From Bordetella parapertussis (GTDB taxonomy: Bacteria > Pseudomonadota > Gammaproteobacteria > Burkholderiales > Burkholderiaceae_C), in the NCBI GenBank assembly GCA_945870575.1, contig CAMBSK010000011.1:1-64000 (forward strand): a stretch of 64,000 nucleotides of DNA, written 5' to 3'. A program made the translations under genes and the position numbers. The notes under the pieces are model-generated. The model did not search any database. It saw only the letters and a program-made list of their open reading frames with translations, and was not told the origin of the DNA. Within the stretch, counting starts at the first letter, position 1, and each line of letters starts with the position of its first letter. Shown here piece by piece: positions 1 to 9,534 of the stretch.

Positions 1-665
1 ACCTCGCATTTGCGGGCCACCGCCGCTGCATCCAGACCGGTGCCCGCGCCGGTACACAGTTCAATATCCAAGCCCGTAAGACGCGCCAGCAATAAAGAAG
101 CCGCCGAGGTATTGCCTATGCCCATTTCGCCTAGTAGCAATGCATTACCGGACAAGCCGCTCACCAGTTCCATACCGTTGCGCATGGCTTGTTCGCATTG
201 AGATGTTGTCATCGCTGCTCCTTGTGAAGAGTCGGCGGTGCCATGCTCAGCGCCTGCCACTTTCAGCACAGCCAAGCCTGGCCGTTGCGAGCCCGCAGGC
301 AGGCCTGCTAATAAGTCTCGGTTGACTCCACAATCGACCACCGTTAAAGCCAGACCGTGTTGACGCGCCAGTACGCTGACGGCTGCACCGCCGTCCAAAA
401 AATTTTCAACCATCTGCCAACTCACATCCGCAGGAAAGGCCGATATGCCTTGCGCTGTGAGCCCGTGGTCGGCAGCAAACACCACCATTTGCGGATGTTC
501 CAGCACCGGTTGGTCAGTGCCCAGAATTCCGCCGATTTGTACCGCCAATGCTTCGATCCGGCCGAGTGAGCCCGGAGGTTTGGTTTTGTTGTCCATGGCG
601 GACTGCAATACGCTTTGCAGTGCGGGGTCGTGCAGGTTACTGAGAACGGGAAGCATTGCTTGCAT
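1..665 (-). CDS. cobT: Nicotinate-nucleotide--dimethylbenzimidazole phosphoribosyltransferase (partial, runs off the left edge)
   Basis: This enzyme makes alpha-ribazole phosphate, the lower-ligand precursor of cobalamin, from nicotinate mononucleotide and dimethylbenzimidazole in the cytoplasm. Reading leftwards from the ATG at 665, the frame stays open to the edge. It contains KPPGSLGRIE near residue 30, AADHGLTAQGISAFP near residue 65, a Gly-Gly-Ala-Ala block, VDCGVN near 110 and GIGNTSAAS near 185, all typical of CobT. A second ATG lies at 656. The C-terminal third is outside the window. It follows cobQ by 27 bases on the same strand and is the last visible gene of the cobalamin operon. 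Confidence 0.93.
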   Translation of the reverse strand, partial: MQAMLPVLSNLHDPALQSVLQSAMDNKTKPPGSLGRIEALAVQIGGILGTDQPVLEHPQMVVFAADHGLTAQGISAFPADVSWQMVENFLDGGAAVSVLARQHGLALTVVDCGVNRDLLAGLPAGSQRPGLAVLKVAGAEHGTADSSQGAAMTTSQCEQAMRNGMELVSGLSGNALLLGEMGIGNTSAASLLLARLTGLDIELCTGAGTGLDAAAVARKCE

Positions 666-692
666 GGGATATGAATTTTTCGTAAAAACATC

Positions 693-2189
693 TCAGCATA
701 GCAATTCGTCCAGCACGCCGGGCTCAAAGTGCGCCTGCACATAGTCTGCCAGACCATCGAACACGCTGTCCAAGGTCGGCACCGGTTGCGAGCGGCCCGC
801 GCCAAACATTGCTTGCACAGCAGCAGCGTCTTCAAACAAACCGTGCACATACACGCCCAGCACATTGCCCTGCGCGTTGTGCCAGCCTAGGCCATCGGGC
901 AAGGCAGCGTGCGCCACGACACCGGCCTGCGCCATGCCCGCGTGCTGCTGCGTCTGTCCGTGGTGTATTTCATAACCACTCACCGCCACGCCTGCCAGCG
1001 GCGCAAACGGCGATGCTGTGCAAGCGGCCAGCGCGTCTGAAAAACAGGCCTGCGTATGGCGCACGGTTTTATCGGTTTCAAACACGGTGGCCAATGGCAG
1101 TAGCCCCAAGCCAGGCGCATTGCCGTCTATGCCGTGCGGGTCTATCAAAGCCTCACCCAGCATTTGCAAACCACCGCAAATACCCAATACCGCTCCGCCC
1201 TGTTGTGCGTGCAGTGCAATCGCGGCATCCAGGCCTTGGGCGCGCAACCAAGCCAAGTCGCCGCTGGTGTGTTTGGAGCCGGGCAGGATGATCCAATCAC
1301 CGGGCTTTAAGCCGGCCAGGTCTACTGGGCTGCGCACCCATTGCAAACGCAGGCCCGGAATATTTTTTAAGGGCTGGAATTCGTCCAGGTTGCTGATGCG
1401 CGGATACGCAATGACCGCGATCGTTGTTTGCACTGCGCCGCTGGCGATGCTGCGATCATCAAACACGCCGTCTTCTTCAGGCAAACCGTGCTGCCACCAC
1501 ATCGGCAAAGTCGCCACCGTGGGCACGCCGGTCAAGTCTTGCAACATCTGCGGCGCGGGTGCCAGCAGTGCTGCGTCCCCGCGAAACTTGTTCAGCACGA
1601 AACCGCGCAGCAGTGCGCGCTCCTGCGGCGGCAACAAAGCCCAGGTGCCGTACAGATGCGCAAACGCGCCACCTTTGTCGATGTCGGTCACCAGCAAACA
1701 AGCGGCCTTGGCATGCAAAGCGACGCGCATATTGACGATATCGCTACTCGACAAATTGATTTCAGCCGGAGAGCCTGCGCCTTCGATGACCACCACATCG
1801 TTGTCCGCTATCAACGCGTCGAGTGCGGCGGCGATGCGCGGCCATACATGCAGGCTACGCTCGCGCCAGGGCATGCGCGTCAGCGCCTCGTCCACATGGC
1901 CGAGCATGACCACCTGGCTGTGCGTGTCGCGCTCGGGCTTTAAGAGCAGCGGGTTCATGCGCACATCGGGCACGGCGCGCGCGGCCAGCGCCTGAAAGTA
2001 TTACGCGCTGCCTATCTCGCCTTGGCCGTTGCGGGACGCCACCACCCGCGCGTTGTTGCTCATGTTCTGCGCTTTGAAAGGCGCGACCTTCAAACCCTGG
2101 CGCGCGTAGTAGCGGCACAAGGCGGTGGTCAGCCAGCTTTTACCTGCGCCGCTGGTCGTGCCGAGCACCATGACGCAACGGGCGCTCAT
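693..2189 (-). pseudogene. cobQ: Cobyric acid synthase, interrupted by one in-frame TAA codon
   Basis: CobQ/CbiP amidates four side chains of adenosylcobyrinate a,c-diamide using glutamine and ATP. The N-terminal piece (2189 to 2001) has the P-loop [10 protein letters not shown] and the block [11 protein letters not shown]. It ends at TAA (2003-2001), immediately after GEIGSA. The same frame continues without any length change as YFQALAARAVPDVRMNP through the synthase domain, then a glutamine amidotransferase domain with ICGG (nucleophilic Cys) and the YEIHHG block, stopping at 693. The family usually has Gln where the stop lies, so CAA or CAG to TAA is the simplest reading. Without the stop it would be 498 aa, the normal length. 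An internal ATG at 1973 would give 426 aa lacking the P-loop. It overlaps the upstream gene by ATGA. Confidence 0.88.
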
Positions 2190-3244
2190 ACGCTGCCCGC
2201 TTGTAGCACTTTGCCCACTTGCAAGTCAAGCTGCAAGTGCGCGAACAACGCATCTTGCGCCACAGGCGGCAACACCGCGAGCCGGAAAAAACCCGGCAAG
2301 CCCAGCGACGCGGTGTCCCGCAATTTGATGCCTGCTGCGCGCAGCGCCGGCAGATCTATATCTGTAGGCGCACGGGCGCAGAAAAAATTGGCCAAGCTCG
2401 GTAAAAATTCCCAGCCTAAATTTTCTAAGGCCGCCAACTGGCGCTGCTTCCAGACTTGCAACTGGCTGCTGCATTGCGCCAGCCATGCCTGGGTATCGGC
2501 TTGCACCCAGTTGTGCAACATGGCCACACCGTGTGCGCCCACCGGCCAGGAAGGTGCAAGCGCTTGCAGCGACTGCACCGTCGCATCTGCTTGCAGCGGC
2601 GCAATCGCATACGCAGCACGCACGCCGGTTAGACCTAGCGCTTTATTGGGTGTCCACAAACACCAGACCTTGTCACGCTGCACATCGGTCAGGGAGGACT
2701 GGCCTTGTAGTTGTAAGGGTGCGTACGCGCAATCGAGCACCAGTTGCGCATCAGGCGGCTGCGGCGTACTGTGCGGCTGGTGCAACCAGGCTGGCCAGAG
2801 GCTGTGCGCCTGACCCAGCGGACTCGAGGGTTCACATGCCCACAGCAGTTGCGCCGCCTGCGGGTCCTGCACCTGACGCAGTCCCCAGGCCTGCGCGGCA
2901 TAGGCATAGTCGCCATACGCGCGAGCAGGCAGCCAGACCTGGGCCATATCACCCCGTGCGCTTGCCCTTTGCGCCGCCAGCGCACTGATACGGAAGATGA
3001 ACTCGCTGGCACTGCCCGCCAGCATAATGCGCCTGAAATCAACCGCATGAAAGTCTGCCAGCGCCTGGCGCAAGTCGCGGTAATCCGGGTCGGGGTAGTG
3101 CGTAGTGTCGGCGTGTTGCACAGCGTGCAGGCTTTGCGGGCAGGGGCCGCAAGCGTTGCTGTTGGTGGAGAAATCAAAGCGTGCAACACCTAAGGCATCG
3201 GCACCACCGTGCACGCGCATGGGCTTATCAGCTTGCAACGTCAT
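2186..3244 (-). CDS. cobD: PLP-dependent aminotransferase-fold enzyme, L-threonine-O-3-phosphate decarboxylase type
   Basis: This is a 352-aa type I aminotransferase-fold protein of the histidinol-phosphate aminotransferase/CobD family. It probably makes aminopropanol phosphate for the nucleotide loop; rhizobial literature calls the same family CobC. Seen are [12 protein letters not shown] near residue 20 (family FSxNxNP-like), [11 protein letters not shown] near 50, a cofactor-binding stretch with LDCAY, and [18 protein letters not shown], which holds the likely PLP lysine. The ATG at 3244 was chosen because it overlaps the TGA of cbiB (ATGA) and starts at the family N-terminus; a longer upstream extension would run back through cbiB. 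It overlaps cobQ by four bases downstream. Confidence 0.87.
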   Translation of the reverse strand: MTLQADKPMRVHGGADALGVARFDFSTNSNACGPCPQSLHAVQHADTTHYPDPDYRDLRQALADFHAVDFRRIMLAGSASEFIFRISALAAQRASARGDMAQVWLPARAYGDYAYAAQAWGLRQVQDPQAAQLLWACEPSSPLGQAHSLWPAWLHQPHSTPQPPDAQLVLDCAYAPLQLQGQSSLTDVQRDKVWCLWTPNKALGLTGVRAAYAIAPLQADATVQSLQALAPSWPVGAHGVAMLHNWVQADTQAWLAQCSSQLQVWKQRQLAALENLGWEFLPSLANFFCARAPTDIDLPALRAAGIKLRDTASLGLPGFFRLAVLPPVAQDALFAHLQLDLQVGKVLQAGSV

Positions 3245-4257
3245 GGCGACACCTTCAGCATGCCTACCAAGGTAAACAATACCAGGCCTGCAACGCCGAT
3301 CCACAGCGCCCGGCCCGCCAAGCGGATGGCGCGCCCGGTGTCCGCAGCTTGGGGCTCGCGGCCTGGCGCATTCAGCACATACACCTGCGGCTTGCTCAGA
3401 CTGCAACCCAGCGCCAACGCCATCGCAGCCATGGGCCAGCCGCTGTTGGGTGACGGTGTGCGCGCGGCGTCGCGGTATAACGACTTTAAGGACACACCTG
3501 CCGCAGCCAGCACCAGCAGCAAGGCGGTGATACGCGCCGGTATCCAACTGAGCACATCGTCCGCGCGTGCCGCCCATTTGCCGGCCCATTGCAAGTTGCG
3601 TCCACGGTACATGCCGGGGTAGCCCCACATGGCATCGGCCGTATTGGCAAAGCGGTACATCAGCGCGCCGGGCAGGCCCAGCACAACAAACCAAAATATA
3701 GGCGCGACCACCGAGTCGTTCAGGTTTTCCGCCAGCGACTCGATCACGCTTTCACGCACCTGCACCTCGCTTAAATCCGTCACATCCCGGCTGACCAGAA
3801 AGCGCAAACGCTCGCGCCCGCGCGCCAGTGATCCAGCGGGCAAACCGCTGAGGGCTTCCTCCACCGCCTGCGCCTCCGTGCGCAACATGGCCCAAGCCAA
3901 GGCAGGTTTCAACACAATGCCCAGCAGCAGCGCAGCCCCCAGTAGGCCCGCCCAGCTTATCGGCTCCAGCCAGGCCAACAAACTTTGTTCGATGGCGCAG
4001 GCCGCAGCTCCCACCAGCAACATACCCCACAGCCAAGCCAGTGCGCCCAGCAGGAATGCGGGTAGGTCAGCCTGTTCGTTTTCGACAGCGGTACCGGTGG
4101 AAGCCAGTGCCTGGCGGCTCAGGGATTGCACTTGCTGCCCAGCCCAATTCAAGTAATTACCCATCCACACCACCGGGTGAAAGCGCACCGGCGGCTCGCC
4201 TAGGAAATGGTCAATGGCTAAAGCCACCAGCAAGGCCAGCACAGGCAGACACAGCAT
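3241..4257 (-). CDS. cbiB: Adenosylcobinamide-phosphate synthase, membrane protein
   Basis: CbiB attaches aminopropanol (phosphate) to adenosylcobyric acid in the inner membrane. The protein starts MLCLPVLALLVALAIDHF followed by LGEPP and FHPVVWMG, the signature of the family N-terminus, and has several hydrophobic segments. Family features further on include RFLVSRDVTDL, SVIESLAENLNDSVVAPIFW and TADAMWGY. An upstream start at 4332 is possible (363 aa, overlapping the ferredoxin gene by 32 bases), but the extra 25 residues are polar and not conserved in type, so the ATG at 4257 is preferred (338 aa). The gene lies inside the cobalamin operon. Confidence 0.92.
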   Translation of the reverse strand: MLCLPVLALLVALAIDHFLGEPPVRFHPVVWMGNYLNWAGQQVQSLSRQALASTGTAVENEQADLPAFLLGALAWLWGMLLVGAAACAIEQSLLAWLEPISWAGLLGAALLLGIVLKPALAWAMLRTEAQAVEEALSGLPAGSLARGRERLRFLVSRDVTDLSEVQVRESVIESLAENLNDSVVAPIFWFVVLGLPGALMYRFANTADAMWGYPGMYRGRNLQWAGKWAARADDVLSWIPARITALLLVLAAAGVSLKSLYRDAARTPSPNSGWPMAAMALALGCSLSKPQVYVLNAPGREPQAADTGRAIRLAGRALWIGVAGLVLFTLVGMLKVSP

Positions 4258-4300
4258 GGCCGCATCGGGTGTGGAAATGAATGCGGTCAAACCCACAGGC

Positions 4301-4675
4301 TCAGTCGGCACTGCCGCGCTGCGCGGGAACATCGACCTGCGGACTCTGGTGAAAAACCAAATCCTGCACCGCTTGGTCGCCTACCAAGTGCTCGGCAATG
4401 ATGCGATCTAAATTGGCGGCTGTCACGTTGTAGTACCAGGTGCCCTGGGGCTGCACACACATCACCGGCCCGCCCTTGCACGCGCCAAAGCAGTTGACGC
4501 TATTGAACTTGGTGCGCCCGGGCCCTTCATGGATGCCTGCCGCTTTGAGCTTGGTCCACAAACTGTCGTACAGCGCCTGTCCTGCGCCCTCCTCGCCGCA
4601 GCGCGGGCCGGTGCACAGCAGCACATAGTGTTTGTAGGGGCTGATGCTGGGTTTGAGAACGGCTTCAATGGTCAC
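4301..4675 (-). CDS. Thioredoxin-like [2Fe-2S] ferredoxin
   Basis: This is a small redox protein with the pattern of thioredoxin-fold 2Fe-2S ferredoxins. An LLCTGPRCGEEG segment (Cys-x4-Cys) near residue 22 is followed by VNCFGACKGGPVMCV (Cys-x3-Cys, then another Cys) near residue 65. Such ferredoxins often sit in cobalamin gene clusters, where a role in cobalt reduction or corrinoid handling has been suggested, but its exact partner cannot be read from the sequence. The GTG start at 4675 (124 aa) fits the fold; a longer form from the GTG at 4720 is possible. It sits between cobO and cbiB. Confidence 0.8.
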   Translation of the reverse strand: MTIEAVLKPSISPYKHYVLLCTGPRCGEEGAGQALYDSLWTKLKAAGIHEGPGRTKFNSVNCFGACKGGPVMCVQPQGTWYYNVTAANLDRIIAEHLVGDQAVQDLVFHQSPQVDVPAQRGSAD

Positions 4676-4756
4676 AAGCGGGCTTTCTGTTGCTAAGAAT
4701 GTGTAAGCGCCGGTCAGCACCAGCGCATAGAGAAACTGTAAAGTGAAAACAGCACA

Positions 4757-5326
4757 TTAATCCTCAATCCCGCGCTGCGCCGGGATGCCAGCTTGGAACG
4801 CATGCTTCACCATCGTCATCTCGGTCACGGTATCGGCCAGCGCGATGATTTCGGGTGGGCAGCGGCGTCCGGTGAGCACCACATGCACATGGCTGGGGCG
4901 GCTGCGCAAGGTGTCCAGCACATCGTCCAGCGGCATCCAGCCGTAAATCAGCGGGTAGGTGATTTCGTCCAGCGTGACCATGAAATAGTCGCCACTGTCG
5001 ATGGCCGTTTTGGCTTTTTGCCAGCCATCGCGTGCCAATTGCGCACTGTGTTCAAGGTCCTGGCTTTTCCAGCTAAAGCCGTCGCCCAGGCCTTCAATGG
5101 GGATGCCCAGTTGTTCAAACATGCGGTGTTCGCCAAAGCGCGCCGAAGGCACTTTCATGAACTGAAAAATCTTTACCTTTTTGCCGCGTCCGTGGGCGCG
5201 CAAAGCCAGGCCGAAAGCCGAGGTGCTTTTGCCTTTGCCGTCGCCGGTGTTCACGATGATGAGGCCGCGGCGCTCGCCCTCGGATTTGTCGTAGGGCTTT
5301 TCGGTGGGGGGCGTTTCTATTTGCAT
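4757..5326 (-). CDS. cobO: Cob(I)yrinic acid a,c-diamide adenosyltransferase (corrinoid adenosyltransferase)
   Basis: This 189-aa enzyme adds the 5'-deoxyadenosyl group to reduced corrinoids. The P-loop [12 protein letters not shown] lies at about residues 28-40, and [14 protein letters not shown] (Walker B-like) near 117 and [11 protein letters not shown] near 148 are typical of the CobO/BtuR/CobA family. The length is normal. It sits between cobB and the ferredoxin gene with short gaps (29 and 81 bases), so it is probably cotranscribed under the riboswitch upstream of btuB. Confidence 0.95.
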   Translation of the reverse strand: MQIETPPTEKPYDKSEGERRGLIIVNTGDGKGKSTSAFGLALRAHGRGKKVKIFQFMKVPSARFGEHRMFEQLGIPIEGLGDGFSWKSQDLEHSAQLARDGWQKAKTAIDSGDYFMVTLDEITYPLIYGWMPLDDVLDTLRSRPSHVHVVLTGRRCPPEIIALADTVTEMTMVKHAFQAGIPAQRGIED

Positions 5327-5355
5327 ATGGAGAGGACTTTCAAAAAGTGTGATGC

Positions 5356-6690
5356 TTATGCTTGCCCGGTAAACAGCGCTGCGGTGGCTACCGGATTGGA
5401 CGCAAACCAGGCATGAAAGTAGCTGGCTTGCACCGGGCCAAGCTGGAACAAGGCTTCGCCCACATCGGGCTTAGGCTCCTGACCAGGGCGTGAGGTACGC
5501 TGGCGCACCGCCGCAGTGCTTTGGCAAGTGGAGTAATGAAACGTATGGCCACGCAACAGTCCAGCTGTTGTGCGCAGTTGCTGTGGACCTAAAGCGGCCA
5601 GGCGTTTTTGCATGCGCACCGTGCCTGGCAGCAAAGCCCATTGCTCGTGGCTTTGGCCGTCGGCATCGATCAGCGTTTCAAACAACACCATCATGCCGCC
5701 ACATTCTGCCCAGACCGGTTTGTTGAGGGCGATATGTTGCGCCAGGCTATCGCGCAGCGCATGGTTGGCACCCAGCACGTGCGCGTGTAATTCCGGGTAA
5801 CCGCCGGGCAGCCACACAGCATCACAGACCGGCAAAGCGCTGTCTTGCAAGGGCGAGAAGAACACCAGTTCTGCGCCCAACTCCCGCAAGCAATCCAGAT
5901 TAGCCTGGTAAATAAAACAAAACGCGGCGTCGCGCGCGACGGCAATGGTGCGACCTTGCAAAAGTTTGCCCGGGCTTGCGGCGGGCTGTAGCCCGACGGG
6001 CAAGTGCAAAGCCCAGTGCGCCATGTCTTTGGGCGACATGCGACCCAAAGGCGTCGCGGCCAGCGCATCGGCAGCAGCATCCAGACGCACCATCGCATCG
6101 CCCACTTCACTGGCTAGCGTCAAGCCCAGATGGCGCTCGGGCAAAGTAAAGGTGTCATCGCGCATCAGAGCACCCAGCCATTCGGCCGGTGCACGCACAC
6201 TGTTTTTTAGCATCGCGGCATGACCTTCGCTAGCCACGCGGTTGGCCAATACACCGGCCCAGGGCATGGCCGGGCGATAGTGTTGCAATCCCCAAGCGAG
6301 CGCGCCAAAGGTGCCGGCCATAGCGCCTGCATCGATGACCGCCAAAACATGCAGCCCAAAGCGCTCGGCCAGATCAGCTGCGCTGGGCTCGCCGTCAAAC
6401 AGCCCCATCACGCCTTCGACGATGATCAGGTCTGCCTCAGACGCCGCCTGCGCCAAGCGCGCACGGCAGTCCTCTGCGCCGGTCATCCACAAATCCAATT
6501 GGTACACCGGCTGGCCGCTGGCCAGCGCGTGCCAGTAAGGGTCCAGAAAATCCGGCCCGCACTTGAACACCCGCACCTTGCGCCCCTGGCGCGCATGCAA
6601 TCGCGCCAAGGCCGACACGACCGTCGTCTTGCCCTGACCGGAGGCCGGGGCAGCGACGAGGATGGCGGGACAGACGGAGGCAGGTGTCAT
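5356..6690 (-). CDS. cobB: Cobyrinate (or hydrogenobyrinate) a,c-diamide synthase
   Basis: This glutamine-dependent enzyme amidates the a and c side chains of cobyrinate. The P-loop [15 protein letters not shown] is near residue 13, [11 protein letters not shown] near 44, and the C-terminal glutamine amidotransferase domain has [10 protein letters not shown] near 295 and ECGGMMVL with the nucleophilic Cys near 335. Its 444 aa match the CobB/CbiA family. The start overlaps the stop of cobU by ATGA. Whether it acts on the cobalt-containing or cobalt-free ring cannot be told here, because no early corrin genes are in the window. Confidence 0.94.
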   Translation of the reverse strand: MTPASVCPAILVAAPASGQGKTTVVSALARLHARQGRKVRVFKCGPDFLDPYWHALASGQPVYQLDLWMTGAEDCRARLAQAASEADLIIVEGVMGLFDGEPSAADLAERFGLHVLAVIDAGAMAGTFGALAWGLQHYRPAMPWAGVLANRVASEGHAAMLKNSVRAPAEWLGALMRDDTFTLPERHLGLTLASEVGDAMVRLDAAADALAATPLGRMSPKDMAHWALHLPVGLQPAASPGKLLQGRTIAVARDAAFCFIYQANLDCLRELGAELVFFSPLQDSALPVCDAVWLPGGYPELHAHVLGANHALRDSLAQHIALNKPVWAECGGMMVLFETLIDADGQSHEQWALLPGTVRMQKRLAALGPQQLRTTAGLLRGHTFHYSTCQSTAAVRQRTSRPGQEPKPDVGEALFQLGPVQASYFHAWFASNPVATAALFTGQA

Positions 6691-7271
6691 GCGCTGACTC
6701 CTTTGACTGTCAAAGCCTGACCGGCGACCATCCAGGTCAGTCGCTCACAGGCTGAGGCCAAGCGCTGATTGACCAGACCTTGCGTATCTACAAACGCCCG
6801 GACTTCTGCGCCCATGGGAATCACACCACCGCCTATGTCATTGCTGATCAACAACACAGGCCCGGGCGCAGAGGCTATCGCCTGACACAGTATGTCGGTT
6901 TGTATCAGCACTTCTGCTTGGGACATGAGCGGTAAATTTGCATCCACTGGCATCTGCAAATTCGTGAGCCATAAAGTGATGCAATCGATGACCAGCAAGC
7001 GGTGTGTACGGCTGTGCTCTGTCAGCATTTGCGCCAGCCGCCTTGGTTCTTCCAGCGTCTGCATGGCAGGTACGCGCTGTTGTCGCTGTAGGCGGTGGCG
7101 TTCAATGCGCGCTTGCATTTCGCTGTCACCGGCCAACGCCGTGGCGATCAGCACAGCTTCGTGGTCCGGCGATGCCGCCAGCCAAGCGGCAGCCAGTTGT
7201 TCTGCACGTGCGGATTTACCGCTTTTCTGGCCGCCCAGTATCAGTTCACTTTTTGCCCATGCCAATGTCAT
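6687..7271 (-). CDS. cobU: Bifunctional adenosylcobinamide kinase / adenosylcobinamide-phosphate guanylyltransferase
   Basis: CobU/CobP phosphorylates adenosylcobinamide and then forms AdoCbi-GDP for nucleotide-loop assembly. The protein has the N-terminal P-loop LILGGQKSGKSARAEQLA, VLIATALAGDSEMQARIERH with the family histidine, LLVIDCITLWLTNL, and ISNDIGGGVIPMG near residue 143. At 194 aa it is of normal length. It is nine bases downstream of btuB and overlaps cobB by four bases, so the three are translationally close. Confidence 0.94.
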   Translation of the reverse strand: MTLAWAKSELILGGQKSGKSARAEQLAAAWLAASPDHEAVLIATALAGDSEMQARIERHRLQRQQRVPAMQTLEEPRRLAQMLTEHSRTHRLLVIDCITLWLTNLQMPVDANLPLMSQAEVLIQTDILCQAIASAPGPVLLISNDIGGGVIPMGAEVRAFVDTQGLVNQRLASACERLTWMVAGQALTVKGVSA

Positions 7272-7280
7272 GACAGTCCT

Positions 7281-9086
7281 TTATTTGGGTTGCCATTGCA
7301 CGCCAACAAACACATTGCGCCCGGCGGTGTAGTAACCGTCAGCCAGTTGGTAAGACTGGTCAAACGCATTGTTCAAGCGCAGCAGCAAGCTGTAGTCTTT
7401 GTCTATCTGGCGCTGCCCCCACAGGTTGAACAGCTGAAAAGCGGATAACACGCTTGTGTTGTCGTTATCGTCGAAACGTTTGTCCACCCACTGCCATTCG
7501 CCGCCCAGTTGCCAGGCCTGCCATTGTGTGTCTGCCGCCAGCTTTAAGCTGTTGTCGGCGCGGCGCGCCAGTGCCTTGCCGGTGTCGGTATTTTTCGCGT
7601 CCAGCCTGTCATAAGAACCGCTGAACTTGACATCGCGATAACGGGTGGCTACTGAAAGTGTCAAGCCTTGCAAGCGGGCATGATCGATATTTTCATAGCA
7701 ATTGCATTCACCTGTGGCGTAGAAATAGTCAATGAGGTTTGATATGCGGTTGCGATACGCGACCAGACTCAGACTGTCATTTTGGTATGCGTACTTCAAA
7801 CCAGCTTCAATGTTGTCTGAGCTTTCAGGCTCTAAACCGGCATTGCCACCATACTTATAAAAGCGCTGGAATAGCGTTGGCGCCCTGAAAGCACTGCCTG
7901 CCGATGCGCGGAGTTGCCACGCGTCATTCAACTCGTAGGCATAGGCCGCCTGAGCCGTATTTTTATCACCGAAATCGCTGTCTGTGTCGTGGCGTGCGTT
8001 CAATTGCAAGCTGTGCTGCTCTAGCATCAGACCGTAGCCCAGCGCCAACGCATTTTGTGAGCGCTCGGTGCCAGCAGGTGTTGTCGATGTATTGTCCAAA
8101 GCATCCTCGCGGCGCTCCAGGTTTGCCTGAAAGCGGTGTATGTCCATGCTGTAGTCGTTTTGAAACACATAGTTGCGCAACACCGTGTTTGTTGCGTACT
8201 TTGATCCGGGCTGCGTGATGTAGTCATAGCGGCTGCGAGTCAGTAACAGCTTGCTTTGATAGCCTGGTGTCCACTGCGCCGTCCAATTTAAGCCTGTGGT
8301 TTGAATGGTTTCTACGTTGTGGTCGTCTTCTACAGAGCTTGAATCGTACTGCGCATCCATCCTGCTTTGCAACAAAGTAGCCTCGAGCTTATGGTCTTTA
8401 TTGATTTGCAACCCCAAACGCGCGGTTTCCGAATGGCTGTCGTAGCCATCACTGTCTAGGTTCTTGGCTTTCAATACATTGAAGCCTTTGCTCTTTTCCT
8501 TGGTTACGCCAACGGCATAGTCCCATTGTTCTTGCGCACCAGTGAAACCAGCATTGACCTGATAGGTGTTGTAAGTACCTGCGCCAACACCTGCATAAGG
8601 CTGAAATGCGCCTTCTCCTCTGCGGGTGAACAACTGCACCACCCCGCCTATGGCGTCTGAGCCATAAATAGCAGCCGCCGGGCCGCGCAGTATTTCTATG
8701 CGGTCGATTTGCGCCAGCGGCAATGTCTGCCAGGTGAAGCCGCCGCTACCGGACTGGGATTCAATCCGCACACCGTCCACATACACAGCGGTCTGGTTCG
8801 TGTTCGCACCCCGGATAAATAAACTGGTCGTGTTACCCGCTCCGCCATTGCGGGCAAACTGCACGCTGGGGTAGCTCGACAACACATCAGCAACACCGAC
8901 AGCCCCACTTCGTTCAATAGCTTGACGGTCTATCACCGTGACATCGGTGAGCACCTCGCTGACCAGCTGCTCGGTGCGAGTCGCTGTCACCACCACTTCA
9001 TTCAGGATTTGTGCAAAAGACGGCCATACGGTGGCGCAGCACACCGCGATCAAGCCCGGCCTCAGGGCTTTCAAACAAGCAAACAT
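7281..9086 (-). CDS. btuB: TonB-dependent outer-membrane cobalamin receptor
   Basis: This 601-aa outer-membrane receptor probably imports vitamin B12 or other corrinoids. A signal peptide (about residues 1-25) is followed by a TonB-box-like stretch EVVVTATRT, a plug domain with ILRGPAAAIYGSDAIGGVV near 132, and a long beta-barrel with aromatic girdles ending in a C-terminal aromatic-rich strand (VFVGVQWQPK). The call as BtuB rather than a generic TonB receptor rests on the cobalamin riboswitch upstream and the cobalamin operon downstream. It is the first gene of the operon. Confidence 0.9.
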   Translation of the reverse strand: MFACLKALRPGLIAVCCATVWPSFAQILNEVVVTATRTEQLVSEVLTDVTVIDRQAIERSGAVGVADVLSSYPSVQFARNGGAGNTTSLFIRGANTNQTAVYVDGVRIESQSGSGGFTWQTLPLAQIDRIEILRGPAAAIYGSDAIGGVVQLFTRRGEGAFQPYAGVGAGTYNTYQVNAGFTGAQEQWDYAVGVTKEKSKGFNVLKAKNLDSDGYDSHSETARLGLQINKDHKLEATLLQSRMDAQYDSSSVEDDHNVETIQTTGLNWTAQWTPGYQSKLLLTRSRYDYITQPGSKYATNTVLRNYVFQNDYSMDIHRFQANLERREDALDNTSTTPAGTERSQNALALGYGLMLEQHSLQLNARHDTDSDFGDKNTAQAAYAYELNDAWQLRASAGSAFRAPTLFQRFYKYGGNAGLEPESSDNIEAGLKYAYQNDSLSLVAYRNRISNLIDYFYATGECNCYENIDHARLQGLTLSVATRYRDVKFSGSYDRLDAKNTDTGKALARRADNSLKLAADTQWQAWQLGGEWQWVDKRFDDNDNTSVLSAFQLFNLWGQRQIDKDYSLLLRLNNAFDQSYQLADGYYTAGRNVFVGVQWQPK

Positions 9087-9113
9087 AAAAGTAGTCCAAC
9101 AAAGAAACTTGTT

Positions 9114-9131
9114 GTCGGCATCCCCGCCGAC
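9114..9131 (-). promoter_or_regulatory. Hairpin in the riboswitch expression platform
   Basis: A perfect six-base stem (GTCGGC/GCCGAC) with a six-base loop lies between the cobalamin riboswitch aptamer and the btuB start codon. A second CAACAA/TTGTTG pairing lies nearer the start. Neither is followed by a U-tract, so control of translation rather than of termination is the more likely mode. This is an inference from position. Confidence 0.4.
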
Positions 9132-9159
9132 GTCAAGCGATCAGCCAGACACGCGGTCT

Positions 9160-9356
9160 GACCCCCTGTTGGCCGGTATCCGGGCTGGCGGAACTGTTTG
9201 CGTCGCCTTCCCGCCGGCTTATTCAAGGCCGACAGTGGCTGAGTGACACAAGCTGAACTGAGAACAGTTCGTCCGCTTGACCGTTGCGGGGGCAGCGCAG
9301 GCTGAGTGATTCAAAGGCTTATGAACCGATCTCCTGCTTCCCGTTTAACTGCCGCA
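9160..9356 (-). promoter_or_regulatory. Cobalamin (AdoCbl) riboswitch
   Basis: Read on the minus strand, the region shows the conserved cobalamin aptamer elements in order: a 5' GGGAAGCAGG block, TGCCCCCGCAACGGT (9280-9293), AGCCACTG (9233-9240), GGGAAGGCG (9204-9212) and a B12-box-like GCCAGCCCGGATACCGGCC (about 9167-9186). This is the standard architecture of the class. It lies about 75 bases upstream of btuB and should repress btuB and the downstream cob genes when adenosylcobalamin is abundant. Confidence 0.92.
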
Positions 9357-9534
9357 TGTGAATCACGCGGCGGGCACCAACGGGCTAAATATAATTCAAT
9401 ATAAATTTAAAGTAAATATTAAAGTAGTATTTAATTGCAACTGATAGCTAAACCTACGCCCTGTATGGCGAGTCATCATAGTCAGCAGACCGATTCATAA
9501 GCGTATGCTGAGCCTTTAAATGCTGGAGCAATGA
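9357..9534. other. AT-rich intergenic region between the riboswitch and a divergent small gene
   Basis: The stretch from the riboswitch to the gene at 9535 is AT-rich around 9388-9440 (ATATAATTCAATATAAATTTAAAG) and probably holds the btuB promoter on the minus strand and one for the divergent gene. No open frame of interest and no RNA gene was recognised. Confidence 0.4.

Noticed and set aside
1018..1995. A 325-codon open frame antisense to cobQ
   Set aside because: It is Ser/Ala/Pro-rich without domain features, while the cobQ frame shows conserved motifs across the same interval.
3245..3694. N-terminal extension of the cobD-type gene to 3694
   Set aside because: The extra 150 codons run through cbiB in another frame and lack any family similarity. 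The ATG at 3244 gives a proper N-terminus and an ATGA overlap.
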